The position numbers and the translations under genes were made by a program. Below are positions 48,901 through 57,506 of a stretch of DNA of 64,000 nt, in pieces (positions within the stretch are counted from its first letter, which is position 1; the number at the start of each line of letters is the position of its first letter). Under the pieces are notes generated by a model. It saw only the letters and a list, made by a program, of their open reading frames with translations, made no database searches and had not been told where the DNA came from. Source of the stretch: Cellulomonas chitinilytica (GTDB lineage Bacteria > Actinomycetota > Actinomycetes > Actinomycetales > Cellulomonadaceae); NCBI RefSeq assembly GCF_016862675.1, contig NZ_BONK01000003.1:1-64000 (forward strand). Direction: 5' to 3'.

Positions 48901-49217
48901 CCCACGGCCAGGACGTCGCCCGCGCCATCCTCCACGACGCCCGCATGCTGCCGCAGGCCCGCGAACGGGCCCGCGACGCGTACCGGGCGTTCAACGACGC
49001 CGACCGCGCCACCAAGAACCCCGCCCGGACGGGCAGGGGGACCCGCGCGACCGCGCGTTCGGACGCGTTCAAGCGCTACGAGGAGGCCATGGAGGCGCTG
49101 CACCGGGTCCAGCAGCGCATCGAGGCGAGCGCGGCCGCGGCGGCGAAGGCCGGGGCCGGGGGTGGCGGCGGGCCTGGCGGGACGTCCGGCGGCGGGGCGA
49201 GCGGTGGACCACCGTGA
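45981..49217 (+). CDS. Large eCIS-associated-type protein with HExxH metallopeptidase site
   Basis: A 1078-residue protein. GTG 45981 directly follows AGGAGGAGGA; earlier in-frame starts lack such a site. After a basic, disordered leader comes DLQRDAGNRAVVTHLQRE (near residue 50), the LQRxAGNxAV motif found in proteins linked to extracellular contractile injection systems. Then a helical body, two hydrophobic Gly/Ala-rich segments (GTIAAGIASGGLGLTGSALV; NLGLASLLEAAGVSAVMTYL) and HEARHH at 818-823, an HExxH zinc site followed by HHDAAAAFYESVFG, a possible third-ligand helix. A coiled coil and a Gly-rich C terminus close it. No eCIS structural genes are in the window. Confidence 0.72.
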   Translation: MPTHDRGDQGANRARRAGGATPARRSARRPRAPSRSPKALSLLRPEDVVDLQRDAGNRAVVTHLQRELEADSLAGKHAREPIPKGGPDVRPALQATYPALLGALTADQLAHWQKVVDHFTIAWHVDARLRQLWDDFAYYGTVREQHPDYLKERRRLLRAVPARPDEHLTVDVRLLLADDVRQPPEWDVKAETEFRQWAVEQITRRPLELSMRPTPGEALGQHPMPGIVHKTKGFVTADDLRNDYAEEYRRRVSDREELAKLREALKETTDVWHELQPMHVERSAINARRIGFGAVRHVSEALGEGSAPYPSVRIWDQPHDLIERAWPLLRERKYELAVPLIAMAEQATADAAKRFSAYENRVMTGAGIAVKWLNRLKTTGTIAAGIASGGLGLTGSALVAGGYTLTQEGLGRAAELHYGQRTNLGLASLLEAAGVSAVMTYLGGALQARFQVAIKARIDRIPDLAGTKLAELTASAMAAGTSSVYMTATETALKAVVEGKALPKNANELADLIVDGVVQNVAMDLGLARVNSRVAKEYEAWRGGAHGPAVTVPEPTGKDTGRAAPTVDVATAAGKGSGKASNGRLSDVAVRSLLTEGGGWQRLNAELQGGTGLGAGMPLPERQALISRFEAHREGLARNAGSVFDGTVVIVDVGAGRQVEVHFAGDGAAQRVHQATEYLDAKSPGWERQTEVRLVADPASTRSPTATTVGPGARDAGLVAAHLSPEARALAAELVPLYDSYRAMSPEARFDAVLAIANRQLTASGAPALIPNHIDNPTPDQLGRQPASTGELHINRDLVSQKDPTPEEFALVCDTIAHEARHHLQWFRMARLHIERTMPGKSYAEVQAARAAGDAVLKDFDPQTVKAAWEAQTGARPAEQFRAGDLHHDAAAAFYESVFGANRAARENIYFTHDVRAKELRMAMKRLEVLEGPNVPENDPQLVDARDRYQEAKALNDRAHNDYEMLIEEIDARTHGQDVARAILHDARMLPQARERARDAYRAFNDADRATKNPARTGRGTRATARSDAFKRYEEAMEALHRVQQRIEASAAAAAKAGAGGGGGPGGTSGGGASGGPP

Positions 49218-49257
49218 CCGGCACGGCACCCTCGACCGATCCGACCCCGGCACCGGC

Positions 49258-50259
49258 TCACCGCGTCGAGCCGCGCTCCACCAGCCGGGTCGGCGTCACG
49301 ACGTGCTCGGCATCGCCTGCGGCGCCGGCCATGCGGCGTTCGAGGAGCCGGACGGCGTGCATGACGAGCACGTCGTTGCTGGGGTCGACGGTCGTGAGGG
49401 CGGGGGAGAGGTGCTCGCTGACGGCGAGGTTGTCGAAGCCGACCACCTGCACGTCCTCGGGGACGCGCAGCCCGACGTCGCGGAGCCCCGCGAGCACGCC
49501 GATGGCGACCTGGTCGGTCACGGCGAACACGGCGTCGAACCGCAGCCCGGCTGCGACGGCGTCGTGGACGGCCTCGCGGGCCAGTCCCATCTCGAACGCC
49601 GCCGGGTGCAGCACGAGCGAGTCGTCGACGGGGAGCCCTGCGGCGCGGTGCGCCGAGCGCCAGCCGTCGGTCCGCTGGTCGGCCATGCCGCCGTCGGTGA
49701 GCCCGTGCGTGCCGCCGACCATGAGGACCCGGCGGGCGCCCCGGGCGAGCAGGTGCTGGGTCGCGAGGCGTCCGCCGTCGAGGTTGCCGAGCGAGACGTG
49801 GTCGAACCGGGGCGGCATCGGCTTCTCGCCGAGCAGGACCAGCGGCAGGTCGGCGTCGAGCCGGTCGACGTCCGCGTACTGCAGGCCGACGGCGCTGAGC
49901 AGGACGCCGTCGTACTGCTGGAGGCGCGCCTGCGACAGGGCGGTGAGCTCGCCCTCCTTGCTGGCGTCGCTCTGCTCGACGACGAGGTGGCGGCCGGTCG
50001 GGGCGAGCGCGTCGGTGAAGCGGGCGGCGAGCTCGCCGAAGTACGGGTGGTCGACACGTGGGACGACGAGCGCGACGGTGCCGCTGCGTCCGGCGCGCAG
50101 GCGACGGGCGGTGAGGTTGACCTCGTAGCCGAGGTCGTCGATGGCGGCGAGCACGCGCTCGCGGGTGGCTGTGCCGACGCGCGGGACCCCGTTGATGACG
50201 TTGGACACCGTCATCACGGACACGCCGGACGCGCGTGCCACGTCCTTGAGCGTCGTCAC
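49258..50259 (-). CDS. LacI-family transcriptional repressor
   Basis: A 333-residue protein; GTG start with GAGGAGG upstream. Helix-turn-helix and hinge: [40 protein letters not shown]. Periplasmic-binding-like effector domain with [50 protein letters not shown], and [20 protein letters not shown]. It is divergent from the GH51 gene with a perfect operator between, so it most likely represses arabinofuranosidase until an arabinose-derived sugar binds. Confidence 0.94.
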   Translation of the reverse strand: MTTLKDVARASGVSVMTVSNVINGVPRVGTATRERVLAAIDDLGYEVNLTARRLRAGRSGTVALVVPRVDHPYFGELAARFTDALAPTGRHLVVEQSDASKEGELTALSQARLQQYDGVLLSAVGLQYADVDRLDADLPLVLLGEKPMPPRFDHVSLGNLDGGRLATQHLLARGARRVLMVGGTHGLTDGGMADQRTDGWRSAHRAAGLPVDDSLVLHPAAFEMGLAREAVHDAVAAGLRFDAVFAVTDQVAIGVLAGLRDVGLRVPEDVQVVGFDNLAVSEHLSPALTTVDPSNDVLVMHAVRLLERRMAGAAGDAEHVVTPTRLVERGSTR

Positions 50260-50318
50260 TGCGGGGCCTCCTCACGGGGCTGGTCGGTCGACGGTCACCG
50301 GTCGGCCGGCTCGGCGCC

Positions 50319-50349
50319 TTGACGGTACGGGACGGGGCATGGCTACAGT
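50319..50349 (+). promoter_or_regulatory. Promoter of the arabinofuranosidase gene
   Basis: TTGACG at 50319-50324, then GGCTACAGT; taking TACAGT (50344-50349) as -10 gives a 19-nt spacer, taking GCTACA gives 17 nt. A transcription start near 50356 would put the operator just downstream. Confidence 0.6.
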
Positions 50350-50364
50350 CGGTCCAGCCACGAT

Positions 50365-50380
50365 GGTGTATCGATACACC
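50365..50380. promoter_or_regulatory. LacI-type operator GGTGTATCGATACACC
   Basis: A perfect 16-bp palindrome with the central CG step typical of LacI-family operators, 105 bp from the repressor start and 90 bp before the TTG start of the GH51 gene. Confidence 0.85.
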
Positions 50381-50470
50381 TTCGCGGCGCAACCTCTCGT
50401 CCCGAGGACTCGTCCTCCTCAGCAGCACATCGCCGGCGGCCCGTCCCACCTCTCGACCTCAGGAGCCCTG

Positions 50471-51994
50471 TTGACCACGCTCACCGCCGTCATCGACCTC
50501 GACCTGCCGGGCCCGACGATCAGCCGCCACGTCTACGGGCACTTCGCCGAGCACCTCGGCCGCTGCATCTACGGCGGCTTCTGGGTCGGCGAGGACTCGC
50601 CCGTGCCGAACGTCCGCGGCATCCGCAGCGACGTCGTCGAGGCGCTGCGCGCCCTGCGCATCCCGAACCTGCGCTGGCCGGGCGGCTGCTTCGCCGACGA
50701 CTACCACTGGCGCGACGGCATCGGCCCCCGCGACCAGCGGCCACGGATGGTCAACTCGCACTGGGGCGACGTCGTCGAGGACAACGCGTTCGGCACGCAC
50801 GAGTTCATGGACCTGTGCGAGCTGCTCGGCGCCGTCCCGTACGTCAGCGGCAACGTCGGGTCCGGGTCGGTCCGCGAGATGAGCGAGTGGATCGAGTACC
50901 TGACCCGCGCCGACGACTCCCCGATGGCCGCGCTGCGCCGCGAGAACGGCCGCGAGGACCCCTGGACCGTCCCGTTCTGGGGGATCGGCAACGAGGCGTG
51001 GGGCTGCGGCGGCAACCTGCGCGTCGAGCAGTTCGCGTCCCTGGCGCGGCAGTACTCGACGTACGTGCGCGAGCACGCCGGCAACGACCTCTACCGGGTC
51101 GCGGCCGGCGCGAGCGACCACGACCTGCACTGGACCGAGGTGCTCATGCAGTCGTTCGACGCGCTCGACGCGGGCGACGGCCCGGCGCAGCCGTTCCAGG
51201 GCATCTCGCTGCACTACTACACGATGACCGGACCGTGGTCCGACAAGGGGTCCGCGACCCGGTTCACCGAGGACGAGTGGTACGTCGCCCTCGCCCGCGC
51301 CGCCGTGATGGACACGCTGCTCGACCGGCACGGCGCCGTCATGGACCGCTACGACCCGAAGAAGCGCGTCGGCCTCGTCGTCGACGAGTGGGGCACGTGG
51401 TGGAACGTCGAGCAGGGCACCAACCCCGGCTTCCTGCACCAGCAGAACACCCTGCGCGACGCCCTCGTCGCGACCACCCACCTCGACGCGTTCCACCGGC
51501 ACGCCGACCGCGTCGCCATGGCGAACATCGCCCAGACCGTCAACGTCCTGCAGGCGATGATCCTCACCGACCCGGCGACGGGCGCGCTCGTCCTCACGCC
51601 CAGCTACCACGTGTTCGAGATGAACACCGGGCACCACGACGCGTCCGCGCTGGCGGTGCACCTCAAGGGCGACGTGCCGACGCGAGACGTCGAGGGCACA
51701 CCGCTGGCGCTGCTGTCCGCGTCCGCGTCGACGACCGGGAGCTCGGCCCTCGTCTCGTTGTCGAACCTGGACGCCGACGAGCCGCTGACCCTCGTGCTCG
51801 ACCTGCGCGGCCGGGAGGTCGCCGGCCACGCAGCCCGCGTCCTGACCGCCGCGACGCTCGACGCGCACAACACCCCGCAGCGCCCGGAGCACGTCGCACC
51901 CGCGAAGTTCGACGGCGTCCGCCCGCACGCGCGCGGCCTCGAGGTGGAGCTGCCGCCGCACTCCTACGTGACCGTCGAGCTCGCCCTGCACTGA
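50471..51994 (+). CDS. GH51 alpha-L-arabinofuranosidase
   Basis: A 507-residue intracellular enzyme that releases terminal L-arabinofuranose from arabinan or arabinoxylan oligosaccharides. TTG start with CAGGAG upstream. (beta/alpha)8 barrel with [40 protein letters not shown], acid/base Glu175 in [11 protein letters not shown], and nucleophile Glu306 in VDEWGTWW. The C-terminal beta-sandwich ([29 protein letters not shown]) is complete. No signal peptide, as usual for GH51. Confidence 0.95.
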   Translation: MTTLTAVIDLDLPGPTISRHVYGHFAEHLGRCIYGGFWVGEDSPVPNVRGIRSDVVEALRALRIPNLRWPGGCFADDYHWRDGIGPRDQRPRMVNSHWGDVVEDNAFGTHEFMDLCELLGAVPYVSGNVGSGSVREMSEWIEYLTRADDSPMAALRRENGREDPWTVPFWGIGNEAWGCGGNLRVEQFASLARQYSTYVREHAGNDLYRVAAGASDHDLHWTEVLMQSFDALDAGDGPAQPFQGISLHYYTMTGPWSDKGSATRFTEDEWYVALARAAVMDTLLDRHGAVMDRYDPKKRVGLVVDEWGTWWNVEQGTNPGFLHQQNTLRDALVATTHLDAFHRHADRVAMANIAQTVNVLQAMILTDPATGALVLTPSYHVFEMNTGHHDASALAVHLKGDVPTRDVEGTPLALLSASASTTGSSALVSLSNLDADEPLTLVLDLRGREVAGHAARVLTAATLDAHNTPQRPEHVAPAKFDGVRPHARGLEVELPPHSYVTVELALH

Positions 51995-52096
51995 CCGGCC
52001 GGCCGGCCGCCTGTCGTCGCGTCCCCGCAGGGGCCCAGCGCTAGCCTCGGGAGGGAGCGGCCGCCCGAGGCTCGGCGGCCGGGTCGGGAGGGCCGG

Positions 52097-53479
52097 GTGC
52101 CTGACGGGCGCGGCGACGCCGAGCAGCCGACGGGCTGGACGAGGTCCGTCGGCCTGCGGACCCGCGTCACCGACGCGGCGGCGGCCACGCCCCCGCACCG
52201 GGACCGGTACGTCGACCTGCTCCGCGCCGTCGCGATCTGCGTGGTCGTCCTCGGCCACTGGACGATCTCCGCGGTCACGGTCGACGACGGCCGGCTCGGC
52301 TGGGTCAACGCGCTCGGGGTCCTCACCTGGGCGCACCCGCTGACGTGGCTCGTGCAGGTCATGCCCGTCGTCTTCCTCGTCGGGGGGTACGCGAACGCCG
52401 CGTCGTGGGCGTCCCGCTCGGCCCGGGGCGAGGACGCGGCGGGGTGGGTCCGCGGCCGTGCGCTGCGGCTCCTGCGGCCGACGGCCGCGTTCCTGGCAGC
52501 GCTCGTCGGCGGGTACGGCGTCGCCGTCGCGCTCGGGGCCGACGAGGTCGTCGCTCGCACGGCGATCTGGGCGGCCGCGATGTCGCTGTGGTTCCTCGTC
52601 GTGTACCTCGCGGTCGTGAGCCTGGCGCCGGTGTTGCTCGCGGCCGACCGGCGCTGGGGGCTGTGGGGCGTGCTCGGGCTCGTCGGCGTCGTGGCGGCGG
52701 GGGACGTCGCGCGGCTGCTCACCGGGACACCGGCTGCGGGTGCGGCGAGCTACGTCGCGGCCTGGGTCGCGGTCCACCAGCTCGGCGTCGCCTGGTACCG
52801 GGGTGCCCTCACCCGCGGACGGTGGCCGGGCTGGGCGCTGGCCGGGGGCGGGCTGACAGTGCTCGTCGCGCTCACCGGGTGGGGGCCGTACGCCGTGACG
52901 ATGGTCGGTGGTGCCCCGCCCCCGGCGCTCGCGAACACCGCCCCGCCGACGCTCGCGCTGCTGGCCCTCGCGTCCGCGCAGACCGGGGTGGTGCTGCTGC
53001 TGCGACCCGCCGCCGACCGGTGGCTGCGCCGACCCCGCGTGTGGCTCGCGGTCGTCGCCGTCAACGCCGTCGTGCTCACCGTGTACCTGTGGCACATGGT
53101 GCCCGTCGTGGTCGTCGGCACGACCCTCGTCCGGGGCGGGGTGCTCCCGCAGCACGACGTCGGCTCGGGCGCCTGGTGGGCCTGGCGGCTGCCGTGGCTC
53201 GCGGTCCTCACGGTGCTGCTCGTGGCGATCGTCGCGGTGGCCGGACGCTGGGAGCGCCCGCGGTCGTCCGCGGAACGGGCCGCGCAGTCGGCCTGGACCA
53301 CCGGCGCGGGCGTCGTCGCGAGCCTCGCCGGGCTCGCCGGGCTCGGCGTCGGCGGGCCTGACGGGCTGCTGCCCGCCGTCTCCGGGGTACCGGTGGGGGA
53401 GCTGCTGCTCTTCTCCGTCGGGCTCGTCCTGCTCGTCGGACGACCGCGACAGCGACGCGGCGGCCTCGGGACCCGATGA
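52097..53479 (+). CDS. Acyltransferase-3-type membrane protein
   Basis: A 460-residue protein, GTG start behind GGGAGGG. Start RDRYVDLLRAVAICVVVLGH with the conserved Arg and His of the acyltransferase-3 family, LVQVMPVVFLVGGYANAASW, and about ten membrane helices. The late VVLTVYLWHMVPVVVVG motif fits too. These enzymes O-acylate sugars, lipids or peptidoglycan. A -10-like GCTAGCCT is near 52040. Confidence 0.85.
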   Translation: MPDGRGDAEQPTGWTRSVGLRTRVTDAAAATPPHRDRYVDLLRAVAICVVVLGHWTISAVTVDDGRLGWVNALGVLTWAHPLTWLVQVMPVVFLVGGYANAASWASRSARGEDAAGWVRGRALRLLRPTAAFLAALVGGYGVAVALGADEVVARTAIWAAAMSLWFLVVYLAVVSLAPVLLAADRRWGLWGVLGLVGVVAAGDVARLLTGTPAAGAASYVAAWVAVHQLGVAWYRGALTRGRWPGWALAGGGLTVLVALTGWGPYAVTMVGGAPPPALANTAPPTLALLALASAQTGVVLLLRPAADRWLRRPRVWLAVVAVNAVVLTVYLWHMVPVVVVGTTLVRGGVLPQHDVGSGAWWAWRLPWLAVLTVLLVAIVAVAGRWERPRSSAERAAQSAWTTGAGVVASLAGLAGLGVGGPDGLLPAVSGVPVGELLLFSVGLVLLVGRPRQRRGGLGTR

Positions 53480-53585
53480 CGTCCGAGGGTTCGGCTGGGG
53501 TTTCCCCACCGATCACGGCGACCCCAGGGCACTCGTCTCTCGGTGACAGGTCGACACGCGACCTGACCCGACGAAAGGCACGACG

Positions 53586-54062
53586 ATGACCGCTCTGGAC
53601 GATGTCTACGAGGACATCAAGAACTACCCCAGCACGTACGTGACGATCGAGATCTACGACGTCGACTGGGACGGCGTGGCGCTCAACGACGAGGAGGACG
53701 TCGAGATCCGGTTCCGGGCGTCCAACCGCGGGATGCTGACGATGACCGACGTCACGTTCACGGTCGAAGGCCTCAACGGCACGCTCGTCAAGGGGAACGG
53801 CGCCGCGGCGCAGTACGCGAGCTCGTTGACGACGAGCCCGGGCTTCTTCCCGACGCTCCCCGCGCACCACGAGGACGACCTGGTCACCTGGGCCACCGGC
53901 CCGCTCTTCTTCAAGCCGACCAGGGTCGCCACCACCGCCACCGACCTCGTGCGCGTCTCGGTGGCGGGCTGGTCGTCCTCGTGGGACCACGTGTTCGACA
54001 ACCACACGGAGGCCGACCCGAACGCGAACGCCGTCTACTCGCACACGGTCGCGGTCGCCTAG
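53586..54062 (+). CDS. Orphan 158-residue beta-rich acidic protein
   Basis: ATG with CGAAAGG upstream. No signal peptide. Acidic (LNDEEDVEIRF, DDVYEDIKNYP) with alternating strands resembling an Ig/CARDB-like domain: DVEIRFRASNRGMLTMTDVT, FTVEGLNGTLV, RVSVAGWSSSW, NAVYSHTVAVA. I do not recognise a family. Monocistronic, with an unusually strong terminator immediately behind it, suggesting high expression. Confidence 0.6.
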   Translation: MTALDDVYEDIKNYPSTYVTIEIYDVDWDGVALNDEEDVEIRFRASNRGMLTMTDVTFTVEGLNGTLVKGNGAAAQYASSLTTSPGFFPTLPAHHEDDLVTWATGPLFFKPTRVATTATDLVRVSVAGWSSSWDHVFDNHTEADPNANAVYSHTVAVA

Positions 54063-54070
54063 GCCCGACC

Positions 54071-54108
54071 ACCTCGGGGAGGGGGGCCGCGGCCCCCCTC
54101 CCCGAGGT
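54071..54108 (+). terminator. 18-bp perfect hairpin terminator
   Basis: Positions 54071-54088 pair exactly with 54091-54108 around GC, beginning 9 nt after the orphan gene's stop. It is followed by gene-free DNA and a TAGATT -10-like site near 54186 for the next operon. Confidence 0.85.
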
Positions 54109-54254
54109 CGCGCGCACCGTGACCCGATGGCACCGGACCGCAACCGATTCGTGATGACAGCACGTCACATCTCGACGGATCGGGACTAGATTCCGACCAA
54201 CGGCCGCGAAATCCGGCGGTCGGGGCCCGTGCCAGCCACGGAAGGGCTGCAGAC

Positions 54255-55358
54255 ATGGTCGGCGCGCACGATCAGGACGGCGGGACGCTCGCGGTGCGGG
54301 TGCGCGGGCTGCGCAAGGAGTTCGGGGACGTCGTCGCGGTGGACGGCGTGGACCTGGACGTGCGGGACGGGGAGTTCCTCACGCTCCTGGGGCCGTCGGG
54401 GTCGGGCAAGACGACGGTGCTGCGGATGATCGCCGGGTTCGAGCTGCCGACGGCCGGCACCGTGGAACTGGGCGGGGTGGACGTCACGCGGCGTGCGCCG
54501 TTCGAGCGGGACGTCAACACGGTGTTCCAGGACTACGCGCTGTTCCCGCACATGTCGGTCCTGGACAACGTGGCCTACGGGCTGCGCGTCAGGCGCGTCG
54601 GCCGGCGCGAGCGCACGCAGCGCGCCCTCGAGGCGCTGGGCAGCGTGCAGCTTGGCGGGTTCGGCGCACGCAGGCCGTCGCAGCTCTCCGGCGGGCAGCG
54701 CCAGCGGGTCGCCCTGGCGCGCGCGCTCGTCAACCGGCCGCGCGTGCTGCTCCTCGACGAGCCGCTCGGCGCCCTCGACCTCAAGCTCCGCGAGCAGATG
54801 CAGGTCGAGCTCAAGGCCATCCAGCGGCAGGTGGGCATCACGTTCGTCTTCGTCACGCACGACCAGGAGGAGGCGCTGACGATGTCCGACCGCATCGCCG
54901 TCTTCGCGGGCGGTCGCATCGAGCAGGTCGGGACGCCGGCCGACGTGTACGAGCGGCCGGCGACGCCGTTCGTCGCGGGCTTCGTCGGCACGTCCAACCT
55001 GCTCGCGGGCGAGGCGGCCCGCCAGGTCGTCGGCCGCGACGGCACGTGGTCGGTACGGCCCGAGAAGATCCGCGTCGAACGCGAGGACGACGGGACCGGC
55101 GCCGCGCCGGACGACCGGCACGGCACCCGCGGGACGGTGCGGGAGGTCGTCTACGTCGGCTCGGCGACCCGGTTCGTCGTCGACCTGGACGTCGGCGGCA
55201 CCCTCGTCGCCCTCCAGCAGAACCTCCAGACCTCCTCGATGGACGTCCAGGGCCTGCGCGGCGCGCGCGTGCGGCTCACGTGGAGGCCCGAGCACGAGTT
55301 CCGGGTGGCCGACGAGGCGAGCGACCCGGCTGTCCCGGTGCCCGATCCGGTGCCGTGA
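54255..55358 (+). CDS. potA: Polyamine ABC transporter ATP-binding protein
   Basis: A 367-residue protein; GGAAGGG upstream of the ATG. Walker A GPSGSGKTT near 47, Q-loop FQDYALFPHM, signature LSGGQRQR near 145, Walker B LLLDEPLGALD, H-loop THDQEE, and a C-terminal TOBE-type regulatory region (SVRPEKIRVE, VYVGSATRFVVDL). First gene of a potADBC operon taking up spermidine or putrescine. Specificity rests on the operon and binding-protein type. Confidence 0.92.
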   Translation: MVGAHDQDGGTLAVRVRGLRKEFGDVVAVDGVDLDVRDGEFLTLLGPSGSGKTTVLRMIAGFELPTAGTVELGGVDVTRRAPFERDVNTVFQDYALFPHMSVLDNVAYGLRVRRVGRRERTQRALEALGSVQLGGFGARRPSQLSGGQRQRVALARALVNRPRVLLLDEPLGALDLKLREQMQVELKAIQRQVGITFVFVTHDQEEALTMSDRIAVFAGGRIEQVGTPADVYERPATPFVAGFVGTSNLLAGEAARQVVGRDGTWSVRPEKIRVEREDDGTGAAPDDRHGTRGTVREVVYVGSATRFVVDLDVGGTLVALQQNLQTSSMDVQGLRGARVRLTWRPEHEFRVADEASDPAVPVPDPVP

Positions 55359-55395
55359 CGCGGTCCAGCACACGCCGATGACGAAGGAGTCGACC

Positions 55396-56592
55396 ATGGC
55401 ACACCACTGCAGCAGGCTCGTGACCGTCGGGGCGATCACGGTCCTCGCCCTGTCAGGCTGCACGTCCGACGGGGGCGACGGGGGCGCGAGCGGGGCACCG
55501 CCGACGATCCAGGCGCTCGACACGATCGGCGAAGGCGAGGGCGAGGTCAACATCCTCGCGTGGGCCGGCTACGCGGAGGACGGCAGCACGGACCCCGCCG
55601 TCGACTGGGTGACCCCGTTCGAGCAGCAGACCGGCTGTCAGGCGAACGTGCAGGTCGCGGACACGTCCGACTCCATGTTCGAGAAGATGGGCACCGGCGA
55701 CTTCGACGTCGTCTCGGCGTCCGGCGACTCGTCGCTGCGCATGATCTACGCGGGCAAGGTCGCCCCGGTGAACACCGACCTGTTCACGCACTACCTCGAG
55801 GTCCCCGAGTTCCAGCGCCTGCAGGCCTGGAACTCCGTCGACGGCGTCCCGTACGGCATGCCGCACGGGTGGGGCGCCCAGCTCATGGCGTACCGGTCCG
55901 ACGTCGTGACGCCGGCACCGACGTCGTGGGACGTCGTCTTCGACCCGTCGTCCCCGTACTCCGGCAAGATCACGGACTACGACTCGCCGACCGACGGCAT
56001 CGCCGCCGCGGCCGTGTACCTCATGTCGACGCAGCCGGACCTCGGCATCGAGAACCCGTACGCCCTCGACCAGGACCAGTTCGACGCCGCCGTCGAGCTG
56101 CTGAAGGCGCAGCAGCCGCACGTCGGCAGCTACTGGGCGAGCTACACGGACGCGCAGAAGGCGCTGGAGAACGGCAGCACCGTCGTCGGCTCGACGTGGC
56201 AGATCATCGTCAACCTCGCGCAGGCGGACGCCGCACCGGTCGCGTCGGTGCTCCCCGACGAGGGTGCGACGGGCTGGGCGGACACGTGGATGGTCGACGC
56301 GAAGTCGCCGCACCCGAACTGCGCGTACGAGTGGATCAACTGGGTGACGAGCCCCGAGGTGCAGGCGCAGGTCGCCGAGTGGTTCGGCGAGGCCCCCGCC
56401 AACGTCAAGGCGTGCGGGCTGACCACCGAGCCGACGCACTGCGACACGTACCACGCGGACGACGCGGACTTCTTCTCGAAGATCTGGTTCTGGACGACGC
56501 CGCAGTCCACGTGCCTCGACGGCCGCACGGACGTGAAGTGCGTGCCGTACGCCGAGTGGGGCAAGGCGTGGAGCGAGGTCAAGAACGGGTGA
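55396..56592 (+). CDS. potD: Polyamine-binding lipoprotein
   Basis: A 398-residue protein; GAAGGAG before ATG 55396 (an ATG 18 nt earlier lacks a site). Lipobox LALSGC gives a diacylglyceryl-Cys anchor. Family-1 spermidine/putrescine binding-protein features: VNILAWAGYAEDG, GDFDVVSASGDSSLRMIYAG, VPYGMPHGWGAQLMAYRSDV, TDYDSPTDGIAAAAVYL, and WINWVTSPEVQAQVAEWFGE. Delivers ligand to the two permeases encoded downstream. Confidence 0.9.
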   Translation: MAHHCSRLVTVGAITVLALSGCTSDGGDGGASGAPPTIQALDTIGEGEGEVNILAWAGYAEDGSTDPAVDWVTPFEQQTGCQANVQVADTSDSMFEKMGTGDFDVVSASGDSSLRMIYAGKVAPVNTDLFTHYLEVPEFQRLQAWNSVDGVPYGMPHGWGAQLMAYRSDVVTPAPTSWDVVFDPSSPYSGKITDYDSPTDGIAAAAVYLMSTQPDLGIENPYALDQDQFDAAVELLKAQQPHVGSYWASYTDAQKALENGSTVVGSTWQIIVNLAQADAAPVASVLPDEGATGWADTWMVDAKSPHPNCAYEWINWVTSPEVQAQVAEWFGEAPANVKACGLTTEPTHCDTYHADDADFFSKIWFWTTPQSTCLDGRTDVKCVPYAEWGKAWSEVKNG

Positions 56593-56596
56593 CCGC

Positions 56597-57499
56597 GTGG
56601 TGACGGACACCCCCGTGCGGGTCGAGGAGCCGGCGCCCTTGCGGCGCCGGCTCTCGGCCGCGCTCTTCCGCCACCCGCGCGTGCGGCTCGTCGGGCTCCT
56701 CACCCTGCCCGCGACGTGGCTCGTCCTCGTCTACCTGTCCGCGCTGCTGTCGCTGCTCGTCACCGCGTTCTTCACGGTCGACGAGTTCACGGGCGCCGTC
56801 GTGCGCGAGCTCACGCTCGACAACGTCCGCGAGGTGCTGACCACCCCGGCGTACGTCGGTGCCGCCGTGCGCACCGTCGCGATCGCGGCGACGGTCACGG
56901 TGCTGTGCGTGCTCCTCGGCTTCCCGATGGCGTTCTTCATGGCGAAGATCGCCCCGCCGCGCTCACGCAACCTGCTCGTCGCGCTGGTGGTCACGCCGCT
57001 GTGGGCGTCCTACCTGGTGAAGGTGTACGCCTGGCAGGCGATGGTGCAGCCGGAGACCGGGCTCATCGCGTGGCTGCTGACGCCGTTCGGCCTGCCAGGG
57101 CCCGGGTTCGGCGTCACGGCGACCGTGCTCACGCTGACGTACCTGTGGCTGCCGTACATGGTGCTGCCCGTGTACGCCGGCTTGGAGCGCATGCCGGACT
57201 CGCTGCTCGACGCGTCCGGCGACCTCGGCGCCCGACCGGCGCGCACCGTGCGCAGCGTCGTCGTGCCGCTCGTCTGGCCGTCGATCGTCGTCGGCTCGGT
57301 GTTCACGTTCTCGCTGAGCCTGGGCGACTACATCACGGTGCAGATCGTCGGCGGCCGCACCCAGATGATCGGCAACATCGTCTACCAGACGTACACGAGC
57401 AACCTGCCGTTCGCGGCCGCGATCGCCCTCATCCCGGTGGCGATCATGGTCGTCTACCTGGCCCTCGTGCGGCGCACCGGCGCCCTGGACACCTTGTGA
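56597..57499 (+). CDS. potB: Polyamine ABC transporter permease 1
   Basis: A 300-residue protein with GTG start 4 nt after the previous stop. About six helices; the EAA-type cytoplasmic loop (LLDASGDLGARPARTVRSVV) contacts PotA. Typical start: LLTLPATWLVLVYLSALLSL. Pairs with the next gene to form the channel. Confidence 0.9.
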   Translation: MVTDTPVRVEEPAPLRRRLSAALFRHPRVRLVGLLTLPATWLVLVYLSALLSLLVTAFFTVDEFTGAVVRELTLDNVREVLTTPAYVGAAVRTVAIAATVTVLCVLLGFPMAFFMAKIAPPRSRNLLVALVVTPLWASYLVKVYAWQAMVQPETGLIAWLLTPFGLPGPGFGVTATVLTLTYLWLPYMVLPVYAGLERMPDSLLDASGDLGARPARTVRSVVVPLVWPSIVVGSVFTFSLSLGDYITVQIVGGRTQMIGNIVYQTYTSNLPFAAAIALIPVAIMVVYLALVRRTGALDTL

Positions 57500-57506
57500 G
57501 GGCGGC

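Noticed and set aside
45623-50128. A 1501-codon open frame overlapping the eCIS-like gene
   Set aside because: Same strand, shifted frame; low-complexity Arg/Ala/Gly translation typical of a GC-rich shadow, with no motifs, while the overlapping frame has a ribosome site and recognisable domains.
50459-53509. A 1016-codon minus-strand open frame across the GH51 and acyltransferase genes
   Set aside because: Spans two well-supported genes on the opposite strand and has shadow composition.
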